From: Phycomyces nitens
Taxonomy: Eukaryota; Mucoromycota; Mucoromycetes; Mucorales; Phycomycetaceae
Reading direction: 5' to 3'
Assembly (NCBI GenBank): GCA_022702545.1
Contig: JAHRBC010000006.1
Location: 310,001 to 374,000, forward strand
Length of the DNA: 64,000 bases
Shown: in pieces, positions 24,044-34,773 of the stretch
Layout: the number at the start of each line of letters is the position of its first letter
How positions within the stretch are numbered: position 1 is the stretch's first letter
Translations under genes and position numbers: made by a program
Notes under the pieces: model-generated
Told to the model about the DNA's origin: nothing
Databases searched by the model: none
Seen by the model: the letters and a program-made list of their open reading frames with translations, nothing else

Positions 24044-25048
24044 CTAAAGCAATGAATGCCAAAAAAAGGACCTGTCGCACTCTACTTGTGCCTGTAGTAT
24101 ATGTAGCACTGGTATAGGTGGTTCAGATTTGGCTGCGGCGGCTTCCCATAGAGCAACCTTGTTCAGAACCTTGATTCGCTTGACATTAAGAATCCTTGGT
24201 GCATTTACTGGAGTATGGTTTGGGACAGAGTTGTAGCTTCTTATACGATCTCTGATACTGACCCGCTGCTGTATTGGTGTTATGCCTCCTGAAACAGACT
24301 TGAGAGACATCTTTGCGACAGAAACAAGGCTCTTACTGCCAAACAAAGGGTTCTCTGTCGGTTTCTTTCCAGACTCATAGCTAGGAGGGTTTGATATACT
24401 GAAAAGAGAGTCTTCATAAGACAGCATGTTTCTCTGGGATATTGTGCTAGGCAGACAAGGTTCGATTGACATGAGTTTCCGAAAAAGTGCAATCCTTTCG
24501 TCAAATGTCTGGTGGGATACCCTGGCAGAAGAGTCGAGGGTATCAACAAAGATTGTACTCTGGCATGGTAGGGATTGTAAGGAAATGTTGTCGTGAGACC
24601 CTTGTGTGTCTTTGGATGTTGGTGCTTTATCCAGCATGTCTGATTCAGCAGCTGTTTCTGTATACATGTTCTCTTCTGTGCCGAGAACTCTTTGATCAAT
24701 AGACCCAAAAGATTTTCTAGAGCCAAAAATTTCATTTGGTAAAGAGTAGCCGGCTTCGATGGACAAGAGACTCTTTTGAGAAACTACTTCAGGATCCAAC
24801 AATATTTGAGATGAATTGTTGCTGATGGATTCTGTATCAGCTTTAGACTTCCAGTCCGGGGAGAGTGCAGGTGTATGTATGGATTGGGCATTTGTCTTTT
24901 CTTGGTACATGTAACTCTGGTCTGCTTCCATGCCTAGTGAATTGAGCATCTTGGAAGCTCCAGCAACAGGTGCTATGGAGGTCTGGGTGCTTTTTTTAAA
25001 TATCCTTGCGACCTTGTTAAGCACGACGTTTTTTGTTTGCTTGTACAT
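24044..25048 (-). CDS. Uncharacterised Ser-rich protein
   Basis: I do not recognise this protein. It is an uninterrupted 334-codon frame from the first ATG (25048) to TAA at 24044. The frame stays open upstream without an ATG, so an extra 5' exon is possible. The protein is polar and Ser/Thr-rich with a basic N-terminus (MYKQTKNVVLNKVARIFKK), scattered SxGS-type motifs (FGSRKSFGSIDQRV), a helical stretch FDERIALFRKLMSI, basic RVSIRDRIRSYNSV, and KRIKVLNKVALWEAAAAK near the end. There is no signal peptide or TM segment. Its length, ATG and lack of internal stops in AT-rich DNA support a real gene. The leader contains an AAGAGC repeat. Divergent from the SAP30BP gene. Likely intrinsically disordered. 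Confidence 0.6.
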   Translation of the reverse strand: MYKQTKNVVLNKVARIFKKSTQTSIAPVAGASKMLNSLGMEADQSYMYQEKTNAQSIHTPALSPDWKSKADTESISNNSSQILLDPEVVSQKSLLSIEAGYSLPNEIFGSRKSFGSIDQRVLGTEENMYTETAAESDMLDKAPTSKDTQGSHDNISLQSLPCQSTIFVDTLDSSARVSHQTFDERIALFRKLMSIEPCLPSTISQRNMLSYEDSLFSISNPPSYESGKKPTENPLFGSKSLVSVAKMSLKSVSGGITPIQQRVSIRDRIRSYNSVPNHTPVNAPRILNVKRIKVLNKVALWEAAAAKSEPPIPVLHILQAQVECDRSFFWHSLL

Positions 25049-26215
25049 GGTCCTGTTATTCCCAAGGAGCAGACGGGTGTTAAGAAATGATGGCAATTCA
25101 ATGTCTCGTTGGAATTGAGACGGATGACAAGAGCAAGAGCAAGAGCAAGAGCCAAAGGGAAAGAGAAAGGAGAAAGATTCAGACGCTAGGCACTAAAGAG
25201 CTCTTTTTTCTTTTGTCTTTGGGTATGAAGTCTGTTGTGAGTGAATTGTTGCAGGCAATGGGAATGTTGTATAAAAATGAAAAGAGAAAGTGCCTGGTAA
25301 GAAATAGTATCTTTTAAACCGAATCTTCCGGTTGAAATGACATGAAAAGGCCCATCTTTGCATACTTTTCAGCAAACAAAGAAAAAAGTTCTTTGTAAAT
25401 TGATTGCTTTTTTTAAAAAAAATAAATCCCATCAAAGTATGAGTTGAAAGTCCAGTAGCAGTTCAGAATCAAAGTGATGAGAGAAGATGTTGGCCAGCAT
25501 CGAAATTACCATTGCTACTCAAGCACGTACAGTGGCGCATCCTTCGGAAATAATAGAAAACATGACTATAATTGTTCAAATGAGGCCTTTTTGTGAATGA
25601 AATATCATGCTCTTCAATATTACGTCTGGCCTATATTGTGTTTGCCTTTATTAACTCTAAAGGGACCAAATTAAGTTGGAAATATTTATAGAATGCTCAA
25701 ATAAATATAGCTTTTATGCATATTGGCTATTTGTAGTGAATATCATGATCAATACTATATATATATAATTATATATATAAATGTGATGCAATACTTACCA
25801 TGTGGTAATATTAATAGCTTTCTATATAGTTTAATAATAGCATATTCACAATCCAGTATACTTTATATTGCCCAGAAATCATATCATTGGCCTCCTTTTA
25901 AGTTGGTGGTAAAAGCCTTGAGAGTCCTTTGGTAGTGGAATGTAAGGAGACGTGGTGCTATTCATCATTGATCTACTCAATATTTCCATACTTGGTTTAT
26001 GAATACAATTGTCTTTGGCCTGTATTTTTATAGCCTACTCTAAAGATATCATTGCCTGTGCCTAGAGGGCGTCAATGCAAACCAAACACATTGGATTGGA
26101 TAAAAAAAAAGAGTTGGTTTGCCTAATACAATCCAAGCTTTGGGAGTCAGACCGTGACTGCAGATCTTCCTGATATACATGGTTATCCTCCAATACGACA
26201 GAGTGTGTATGCACC
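25049..26215. other. Divergent intergenic region
   Basis: About 1.17 kb between the unknown (-) and SAP30BP (+) genes. It contains an AAGAGC tandem repeat at 25131-25153 and a TATA-like TTTTTATACAAC (minus strand) near 25265-25276 that could serve the minus gene. No coding sequence recognised. Confidence 0.45.
25131..25153. repeat. AAGAGC hexanucleotide repeat
   Basis: Four near-perfect copies, in the probable 5' leader of the unknown minus-strand gene. Confidence 0.75.
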
Positions 26216-27287
26216 ATGAGCGCACTGACTGGGCTTGTGAACTATTCCGACGACGACGATGCATCTGACGAAGAAGTTGAACGCCAAGGTGAATGACCCA
26301 CCATACAGTGCAATCACACACCAGACTCAACAGATTCGAATACAGAGCCATCCAAACCAAGCATCGATCCCAGCCAAAAAAAGATCGTGCCAAGCAAACC
26401 AGCCGAAAAACCGGTGGCCATAGTAAGTCCAACTATCTTGATAAAAGGGGGGGATTACTGATCTCTATTATAGACGCCAGGTACGGAATTGTGTTTTTGC
26501 AACAGCAACAAAAGAGAGAAAGAAACTAACTAACTTGGTCATTACAGATTCAACTAGCATTCCCGAACCAAAGGCACCTAAACCAACAGTAGATCGAAAA
26601 AAGGATGGCTCTACAGCACCCAAAGTAGAACAGATTCTAGAGCCCCACCATTCCACCACAAATATCCTCGATAGATCCAGGCGACTAAAAGCATTATTGG
26701 CGCCCAAACCAATCGAAGGTGTCGTGAACTGGGGAATTCCACCAGAACCAGAGACTGAAGTAGAAGAGGACCGTGCAGTAAGTATATCAATACAAGAAAC
26801 TTGGAAGTTAATGTTCCAATAGGCAAATATTGCTCATTTTCTTGAACTTCGAGCATCTGGCCATAAGCTCAATGATCACTTGCAGCGTAACAAATCGTTT
26901 CGCAATCCACGGATATACGCAAAATTAGTTGAGTTTGTTGAACTGGATGAGATTGGAAGCAATTTCCCCAAAGAAGAATTTGATCCTCATGGATTTCCCA
27001 AAGACGCATATATTGACGGTATTCTTGAGACCCAAAAGCGTCTTGCAGAAGAAAAGGCCCTTTCAAATCAGATGCGTACTAGTGTAGCATTTACGAGTGC
27101 GAGTACATCAGGACACACAAAGCAGACCCAGCAGGATTCATCGGGTGTCATGGCTGCCGCAATGGCAACGGCAGCAAAGGTAGCCAGTCGGATTTCTATT
27201 CCTCCAACACAGGATGTTGAAAATGAAGCCAAGAGGAACAGAAAATGGGAGTCTACTTCTGGAAGAGAGCAAAAGAGGCGACACTAG
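26216..27287 (+). CDS. SAP30BP: SAP30-binding protein / HCNGP-like nuclear regulator
   Basis: HCNGP-family nuclear protein; animal SAP30BP acts in transcriptional regulation and in splicing of short introns. Five exons: 26216-26288, 26334-26422, 26474-26480 (7 nt), 26548-26777 and 26823-27287; 287 aa. The N-terminus is the family's GLVNYSDDDDASDEE acidic start. The conserved core spans ~130-210: GVVNWGIPPEPE, AHFLELRASGHKLNDHLQRN, FRNPRIYAKLVEFVELDEIG, FDPHGFPKDAYIDGI. The tail is Ser/Ala-rich and ends in a basic RNRKWESTSGREQKRRH, likely a nuclear localisation signal. The 7-nt exon ACGCCAG is required: joining exon 2 directly to exon 4 puts the whole conserved core out of frame. Its flanks (TTATAG/ and /GTACGG) are acceptable splice sites. 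Confidence 0.9.
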
Positions 27288-27658
27288 AGTGAATCCTCGT
27301 GTTTTCTAAAGATGTATTCCAAAGAGCCTTGTCAAATTAACCACAAACCAAACCTGCAAAAAGAAAAACCCTTTATATATTACATCTCACAAACAAATAC
27401 AACCAAATATCTATTGACATTACAAAAGCGCCTGTTGAGTCTGGGTATTCATATTATACGACAATTGATAGGGCATTTGTTTAATAAAGCATCCTCTGAT
27501 TGTACTGACAATTGGTTTAAAGGGAAAAAAACACGTCTTTAGAGAGATCCTTAAACATTATGCTTGCCGGAGATCATGCAATCCAATAGAGGTCGGAGAT
27601 GAGTGACTCATAGTGAGCACCGTCTTTTGTAGCCTAATCATTACACTGATCCCTTTTC
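27288..27658. other. Short intergenic region, no gene seen
   Basis: 371 bp between co-directional SAP30BP and NAD kinase genes. An open frame at 27312-27542 has no family features. Confidence 0.5.
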
Positions 27659-29478
27659 ATGTTTCTCAATCACACAAGGCACATTAACAAGTCCAGAGTA
27701 CTCTGGAAGGTCATTTCCTCACAAAACTCATTCCATGGGAGGTTTTATAACACTGGTGCACTAAAGACTACATGTGGACTGCCAGACAAAGTCAGTCTTC
27801 AACTGAAAAGAAAAAAGTTTCTACATGGTCAGTATAGATCTACCATAAAAGTACTCTTGATTGACATTCAACTCTGCACAGATCCACCTAGTGATGGTAA
27901 TGAAAAACAAAGTGCGATGGATCTTGCTAGATCGCATCAGTCTAACAATATTTTGCAGGTACCTGGTAGTACCTATGGGTAAGTGTGCTTTTAGACTTGG
28001 ATAAATCACTAATTTGTCTATAAAGTGGTCATTTCTCTCTGGATTGGACAAACAAGGCACAGAATGTCTTGATTGTGAAAAAGTCAAACGATCTCAAGAG
28101 TGAGAACGCATTGATCGAAATAGCAACGTAAGGGGATCATTATAATTCAATACAGAGTTCTAACTATATATACATGGCAAAAGGTGGCTGCACGAACATT
28201 CAAATGTGAATATTATTGTTGAGCCAGAGGTAGCAGAGCAGTTCCATAAGAAACTGCCGTTTGTGCATGTTATTGCCAAAGGTAAATAGTTTATGGGCCA
28301 ACAGGAGAATGCTGTTACTGACAATACAGCAATATAGACCAAAAGCAAGAGTATTCACGTACAGTTGATTTTGCGATTACCTTGGGAGGGGATGGAACCA
28401 TGCTTCATCTATCATCTCTTTTCCCGAAAGCAGTTCCTCCAGTTGTATGCTTTTCGCTTGGCACACTAGGATTTCTAATGTCTTTCCGTAAGTTCCCTCT
28501 CTTTTTTTGGAAGATTTGGTATGCTTATGGCTCTTGTTTTTTTTTTCAATAGAGTTTAATCAGTACAAGCGAATATTAAGTGATGTTATGGAAGGAAAGG
28601 TCTTTTTAACCTTGAGAATGCGGTTATTTTGCTCTCTACATGAGCCAAGTGGAAAGCGAATATCTGTTGATGGAAAAGAAGTGGGCAAGTAAATGTTTAT
28701 TATTATTATTATTGGAATATTCAAATATAGTTGCTAATAAACCACATAGAGGATAGACAGGTTATGAACGAGGTATCCTTGCACCGTGGGCGATATCCAC
28801 ATCTTACTTCTATCGGGTGCTATGTAGACGACAGCTTTTTGACAGAATGTGTGGTACGTACAATATTTTGTTTCTCAAGAATATTGCATGTCGTTAACTT
28901 TTTATCTATTAGGCTGATGGGTAATTTTTATCAAGTTTCATGCCAAAGCTATGATTGACATGAACTTTCATTCTTTGGCTTTAGATTAATTGTAGCGACA
29001 CCAACAGGATCAACTGCATATTCCCTATCTGCAGGTACTATGATACACATACAAGTATCCTATGAAAATCAAATACTCATATATATATGCATATACAGGA
29101 GGTCCTATTGTCCACCCAAGTGTACAGAGCATTGTATTGACTCCAATCTGTCCACGATCTCTTTCCTTCAGAACAGTATTGCTTCCACCGAGTGCAAATA
29201 TCCACATGAAGGTAAATCCTAAATAGACAATAGTGTCTTGAAGTTTTATCAGCTAAAACTTATTTTTTTGATAGATTGGAGAATCAAGTCGAAGTCAAAT
29301 CGAAGTCTCCATTGATGGCCAAGAAATATTTATGTTGGAAAAGGGTGAATATGTTCAGGTTCGAATGTCAAAATACCCTATTCCATGTGTTTCCCGAACC
29401 GGCGAAGGAAATGACTGGGCAAAGGATATTAATGAGCTGCTAAAGTGGAACCAAAACTTTGGTCGCAGTCTGTCATAG
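27659..29478 (+). CDS. POS5: NAD(H) kinase, probably mitochondrial (Pos5-like)
   Basis: Phosphorylates NAD+ or NADH with ATP to make NADP(H). Ten exons: 27659-27978, 28026-28127, 28184-28281, 28338-28487, 28553-28688, 28757-28853, 28913-28920 (8 nt), 28985-29034, 29099-29211 and 29275-29478; 425 aa. Hallmarks: SLDWTNKAQNVLIVKKSND opening the first domain, the phosphate-binding TLGGDGTMLHLSSLFP (GGDGT at 190-194), [44 protein letters not shown], and PICPRSLSFRTVLLP. It ends with a Pos5-like TGEGNDWAKDINELLKWNQN. The N-terminal ~100 residues are basic, hydroxylated and poor in acids (MFLNHTRHINKSRVLWKVIS), consistent with a mitochondrial presequence (inference). A 54-nt, in-frame segment at 27828-27881 has GT...AG ends and may be an optional intron. 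Confidence 0.93.
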
Positions 29479-31068
29479 ATTGTAAATATTCATTCTTTTA
29501 CATATATATATATGGTTCCTATAAAAAATATTGAGCGATTGTAAGCTCTGTTGTAAGGTGTAAATTTAAGGCATGCATTTACATTGATTATTTGAATATA
29601 TACAACAAATAGAACTAGAAATATACCATTATAAGTAGATCTTGTATAGTCTATATAATAAAACCAAGACATTTATTTAATATGAAATAGACACCTTTAT
29701 ACCTTTCTAAAGCTTTTATATTATTCATGAAAGAATAATAATTTTCACATACTCTCTTATCCACGTTTTGGTCAGAGTGTCTCTCGACTTCTTTAGTGGT
29801 ATAGGCTGTATAGACCTTGACGCATATAACTACCCAATCGATTTCAGATGCTCTAGGTTGAACTCTAATCAGAACCTTTTGATGGCCAGTCAAAAAAAAA
29901 GATATTATACCCGAATCTAAATATTTTCAACATTGTAGCTTTATGTAGTGTGGAAAATATAAGTATATCTCTACAGTATCCCGGTGAAGCCAAATGCTCT
30001 GGAATATGACCTTAAGAGTAATTAGACATGGTTGTGAGATTGACACAATGTCAAAGGTAACAAAACCTCAAAGGGACCCAAAGGGAAACAGGAAGAGAAA
30101 AGTAATGGTTGATCAGCACTGGAGACAAGTTTTTGATGACATTCCTTTCACTCCTGTCCACGTGAGTGATTCGGTGGACAAGAACCTCCATTCCTTGTTT
30201 TCTTCTTCCCACCTTCTTGACTAATCCTCTCCACATCTCGACTTTATGCCTCCTATATTTTTCTTCTCATATAACCATTATGTAAATTTCCTACCGCATA
30301 TACCTCCATTAGTTTCCCACACATTTATGTGTGCATCAATATCTCCCCAGACACCTACCTCTCCTCCATAGGAAGTAAGACATGTTTTTTTGGGCAATTC
30401 AATAAATCTTGTCTCATACAAAAAAAAAGGCGTTTTATTTATTATCGAGATATGTATATAAACATCAAAAGATGAAAGAAATAAAGACCATCCTTACACA
30501 TAACTTCTTTTTTATATCTTTCTCAAGAGAACAAACTGCTTATTGTCAATATTCCGGCCAAGGAGCTGCTAGAGGAGATTAATATATATATATATATATT
30601 CTCTTTCTCTGTTGACTGTCTGGATCGCACCTTTACACAAACCAGCACAGATCGTCTCACATGTAATCCAGCCATATTACTTTGTTTATTTTTATATCCT
30701 GAGGGATTAGCAGATACTCACTTGGCTACTACGGCATGTAGATCATATCTGATAATATAATCATACCAATAATAAATATACTCAGTATTATACTGATGTT
30801 ACCTCACAAGAAAACTAAAATGATTAAGAGGATGTCAAGCTCTAGATAAAAAGATTATGACATAGCCAAGACATAACGAGGTATAATGTTTGATGTATAA
30901 TAATATTTCAGAATAGTAATACAGACATTAAGCTTAGTAACACCCATTTTCTAATATCTAAATATAAGAAAGAGCATATATGCCTGGAAGTTCAAGACAT
31001 TAGGGCAATAGCAGGTTGTAAAGTATATGAAGAACAGCACATTTTTTTATCATAATAAAGTCAAACTA

Positions 31069-31100
<32 letters not shown>

Positions 31101-31129
31101 AAAGTACTCACTACTGTCCATGTTCTACT
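29479..31129. other. Intergenic, no gene seen
   Basis: About 1.65 kb from the NAD kinase stop to the decayed retrotransposon. Short frames (29651-29893 -, 29994-30224 +) lack domains or splice support. TA tracts occur at 30583-30598 and 31069-31095. Confidence 0.5.
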
Positions 31130-32457
31130 TTATCATTCAGATTTTTTTACCTGAAAATATAACATTGCACGTAATACACAAAATATTGCGCAAATGCCTA
31201 CCATTACAAGTAAGTAGTTATCACTGTTATGTGAGGTGGTGAAAGGACCGGTGAGGTCTATGGCTCAATGGTCGCATGTCAAGTATGCATGGATTGGTCT
31301 TAGAGGATGATATCCTTTCTTTGCTATGTTATACTTTTGACACTCTATATAGCTTTGTACTACATTGACGGCATCTCTATGTACGTTTTTCCAGTGTATG
31401 CCTTCATTATGAAGTGAGTTTGTTATGGCGTCTGCTCCAAAATGCCTGAAAGCATGGGATTTGGTGAGAAGGTCTTCTCTTTCACTCTCTTGTGGTGTCA
31501 GAAATTTATCGTGATTGTTGTCAACTAGCGTTTGTTGTCTGTTTATAACCATTTTTTAGCCGCTACACGTTTCTGCGTAGTCATTACACCCTTCCAGCTC
31601 TTTATTCGTAGGAAAAAGGCGTGGTAATTTGTTGGATAGGATGTTGTTGAAACCAGGAAGATGGAGTACCTCAAATGTATATTCGAGTATAGTGTATAGC
31701 CAGTTTATCGTCATAGTATTGGTTATCTTTTGTGTATGTATATATGTGAGGGCTTTATGGTCTGTGTACAGCATGAGCGGGTTAACCAATAGGTACTTAT
31801 TCCACTTGTTCAATGCGTATATGTCAGCTAGTAGCTCACGTTTAGTTGTAGAATAGTTTCTTTCACTTTTATATAAGGCTCGTGCCATAAAACCTATACG
31901 CCGTATATCTCCATTAATGACTTGATAGAGTAAAGCGTCTATGCCTATGTTGGATGCGTCTGTCGCCACACTGAATGGATATTTCAAGTTGGGTAACACA
32001 ATATTGGTAGCTTAAGTAGTACTTCTTTAAGGTTGTTGGGCCTATCTGATTGTTCTTTCGCTCATGGAGATGTGAGATTTACCTCGTCGCAAAGTTTATC
32101 TAAAAGTGCAGTGAGCAGGGATACGTTAGGTATATGTTCTCGGAAGTAATTTATGACACCAAGAAAACCTTTTATGTCCTTTCCGGTACTCGAAAAAAGT
32201 CACTATTGAATATTACTGACCTTTCTTGTATCCAAGGAAATGTCTTTCTCTGATACACAAAAACCAAGTAGGGAAACTGCTCTCTGTGCAAAATGACACT
32301 TCTTTGGATTTAATATAAGATTAACCTCAGTGAGTTTTTTCTATTGGAGCTTTGAAATGCGTTGCATGATCTTTTATACTGTGAGAAAATACTACGATAT
32401 CCTCAACAAACGCTGTAAGTAAGGTATTTGGAGTTGTTAGTATTTGTAAGGCAAATA
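31130..32457 (-). mobile_element. Decayed Ty3/gypsy-type retrotransposon pol fragment (RT-RNase H-integrase)
   Basis: Minus-strand pol remnant in the Ty3/gypsy order. From high to low coordinates: reverse transcriptase palm/thumb pieces (DIVVFSHSIKDH, LILNPKKCHFAQRAVSLLGF, DIKGFLGVINYFREHIPNVS at about 32430-32080), RNase H at 31999-31560 (SVATDASNIGIDALLYQ, YSTTKRELLADIYALNKW, YTDHKALTYIH), an integrase H2C2 domain at about 31552-31290 (HAFRHFGADAITNSLHNEGI, CQKYN) and the start of the integrase core (AIDLTGPFTTS, to about 31130). Frameshifts and stops interrupt it (around 31265, 31556, 32050-32080 and 32200). Neither gag/protease nor LTRs adjoin it; the 5' side is cut off at a TIR-repeat copy at 32464. 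Confidence 0.85.
31265..31999 (-). pseudogene. RNase H and integrase zinc-binding part of the gypsy pol remnant
   Basis: Best-preserved part of the pol fragment, read in two frames (31999-31556 and 31552-31265). In RNase H the first acidic residues are kept (TDAS, KREL, TDHKAL) but the last expected Asp of the N-x-x-aD-xLSR region is Asn (NILSNKLPRL). The integrase zinc-binding H-x3-H...C-x2-C is recognisable. A stop codon then replaces the tryptophan normally found just before the D-L-x-GPF strand of the core. Not functional. Confidence 0.8.
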
Positions 32458-32463
32458 AGAATA

Positions 32464-32705
32464 CTATGAGAGTATTATTCGTTGAAGGAAGAATATTATG
32501 CTTTCTTATATATCATTACTCAAATTCCTTTGTAATTAAATTCCCCATCGCATAATGGTTGGTCATCACTTTAGCAGTGTGAATTGTATGTATTCCTGGT
32601 ATGTAATTGTTCCTGAGATATTGACTTGTCAGGATCATTAGCACAGAGTAACCAGAGACTGGTTATGGAGTCTGTATTTCAATCAACTGCGGTGTGTATA
32701 CCACA
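32464..32705 (+). repeat. TIR-family repeat, copy 1 (isolated)
   Basis: A ~242-bp sequence preceded by TA, beginning CTATGAGAGTATTATTCG and ending GGTGTGTATACCACA. It matches copies 2 and 3 along its length but is the most diverged. It sits in the same orientation as copy 2 and directly truncates the gypsy remnant. Confidence 0.8.
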
Positions 32706-33102
32706 TACCTTACTCTTGTATAATTGATACAAATAGAGCATCTTAATTGAAGCGTCATTTATAATAGCCGAAGTGTCAGTTATAATGTTGGGTTCATATT
32801 ATTTTTCATTTAAAAGATGCTAACACATCCATATATCTCACTATAATAATACAAAAGCAGCAGATATATATCAAACATCATATATCACCTGTACTTTCAA
32901 TTAACAAAGAACATTAGTTATAAATATTTATCTAGACCATTCTATAGTCATTTACTGTACGTGTTGTTCAATGACAATGCTAATATTATTATGTCTGTAA
33001 AGGCTATCATGGCGAAGATGGTAAAAAAAGGGCAAAAGTTCTTTGACTATGATTTCGACATTTGATTAGTGTGGTAATTAAGGGTTTGGGAACTTATAGG
33101 TA
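32706..33102. other. Spacer between repeat copies 1 and 2
   Basis: 397 bp, AT-rich, no coding sequence recognised. It may be the decayed interior of the element that owned repeat copy 1. Confidence 0.4.
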
Positions 33103-33345
33103 CTGTGAGAGTGTTATTTATTGAAGAAAGAATATTATGGTGGTTTATATAGTTATTATTCTAGTTCCCTTGTTCTATTAATCTCTATTGTGTAATGGTC
33201 GGTTATCACTGTAGTAGTGTGAAGTGTACGTGTGCCTGGTGTGTAACTGCTTCTGGGATGTTATCTTGCTATGGTCATTAGCAAAGAGGAACCAGATATC
33301 GGTTGTGGAGTTTGTATTTCACTCAACTGTGGTGTGTATACCACA
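33103..33345 (+). repeat. Terminal inverted repeat, left copy (copy 2)
   Basis: 243 bp, starting CTGTGAGAGTGTTATTTATT right after a TA and ending GTGTGTATACCACA. It is the inverted partner of 36231-36472. Confidence 0.85.
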
Positions 33346-33776
33346 ATAACAATAAAGACGCGTTATTGATGATGGATGGATGTTTTTCACGTTTGGATCA
33401 CTATTTTTGCCACAAGAATTCACTTTTTTCTGCTAATTTTTTGTTTTATCACGCATCCATCCATCAGAAAGTCAAGTACATGGGTCCACTTTACATCTAC
33501 CACTGTCTGAGCAAGTCCAAATGGTCTTATAGTCATGTTCCGAAGGTCCGCTTTGTGCTCAACAGCCATCTCACTTATTGCCATTCTGCAAGGAGCGTTT
33601 CAAAAAATTGAAACATTTTTCAAGGCCATGTCAAGATGAGAATTGCAAGTCAATGCCATTAGATTGCAAGTCAAGATGAAAAGTGATTCCATTCCTTTTC
33701 AATACAAGCCTTCATTGTAAAGAAGCCAACTGCTCTTTCTACCGGTGGTTCTCTGACTCCAACATGAGAATGTCAA

Positions 33777-34190
33777 AGTCTTGATGTCAGACAGCTGGGC
33801 TTGATGAAAGATAGTTCTGACTCTTATATGGGCAAATGTCCACTTTAAGACCTCAGAGCCTTGTTTCGATAGCTCATTCTCTGGTATCAATAAGACGTTG
33901 GTATACTTTTGACAGCAGCTACCACCCTTGATAAAGACCGTTTTCGGCGGCCATTCCCCTGGACCTAGCATGGAAACGCTACAGTCTTGATATCGGAAAG
34001 CTCAGCTTGATGAAAGATGGTTCCAACTCTTTAGATGGTGAAATTCCACTAAAGGGCGCAGACCCATTTTTCAATTGCTAGTCTTTCGGTACCAAGACAA
34101 CAACGGCGGCTATCCTTGAGGAAAACCTTTTCAGACTCTTTCAGGGACAAACACCCGTTATGAAGAGTCTGAAATGTTTTCTCAGCCGCA
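33777..34190. repeat. ~206-bp imperfect tandem duplication inside the transposon
   Basis: Two diverged units begin at about 33777 and 33983, each opening with GTCTTGAT followed by a conserved GCTTGATGAAAGAT. They share spaced matches such as TCCACT and GGTA-CAA-AAGAC along ~200 bp. Non-coding on both strands as far as I can see. Confidence 0.65.
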
Positions 34191-34568
34191 CATGTTGTGG
34201 TGCCAACATGCAAGTCCAGAATTATTGATACCAGACCGCTAGAGTTGATCAATATAACTTAAGGCTCTTTGACATATATATATATATATTAAAGATGCTG
34301 AACAGTTGTTCAACCACTAGTGGGCAGGTGACAGAACCTGAATACCAATACCTTCCCTTCAAGCCGCCGAACTTCATCATAAAATGGTCGTGACTCTTTA
34401 AGGACAAGCGTCCAATATAAAGAAGCCGATTCATTTCTAAGGATCAAAATGATGGCCTGGAAGTAGAGATCATGTGGTGTAAGTTTTTAAGTTAGTGGTA
34501 GACATCGACACAAATACATATGTGTTAAGACTAATAATTTTTCTTGTGTACATTTGTAGGTTTAGTGG

Positions 34569-34773
34569 TCAGTCTTCATCCACATGTCCAGGCCAGGCAG
34601 ACAATCAGGATGGTTCAAGACGGGGTTGGTGGAGGGTTGCAGCTAAGTGTGAGTGTGATGCTATTAAGTCTTTTTGTTTTCTAGTTCTAGCTCCAGTGCC
34701 AGTTTCCGGCGACATGTCCATAGCCAGGCCGACGATCAGGATGGTTCAAGACAGGGTTGGTGGAGGGTTGCAA
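34569..34773. repeat. ~131-bp-spaced duplication inside the transposon
   Basis: Two ~75-bp blocks (34569-34643 and 34700-34773) share GGATGGTTCAAGAC and GGGTTGGTGGAGGGTTGCA. Both blocks are followed by unrelated AT-rich sequence. Confidence 0.75.

Noticed and set aside
29994..30224. 76-codon plus-strand frame downstream of the NAD kinase
   Set aside because: No domain, no introns or partner exons; basic composition only.
34600..34640. GGTTCAAGAC resembling a tRNA B box
   Set aside because: No A box at the right distance and no cloverleaf; it is part of a duplicated block in transposon DNA.
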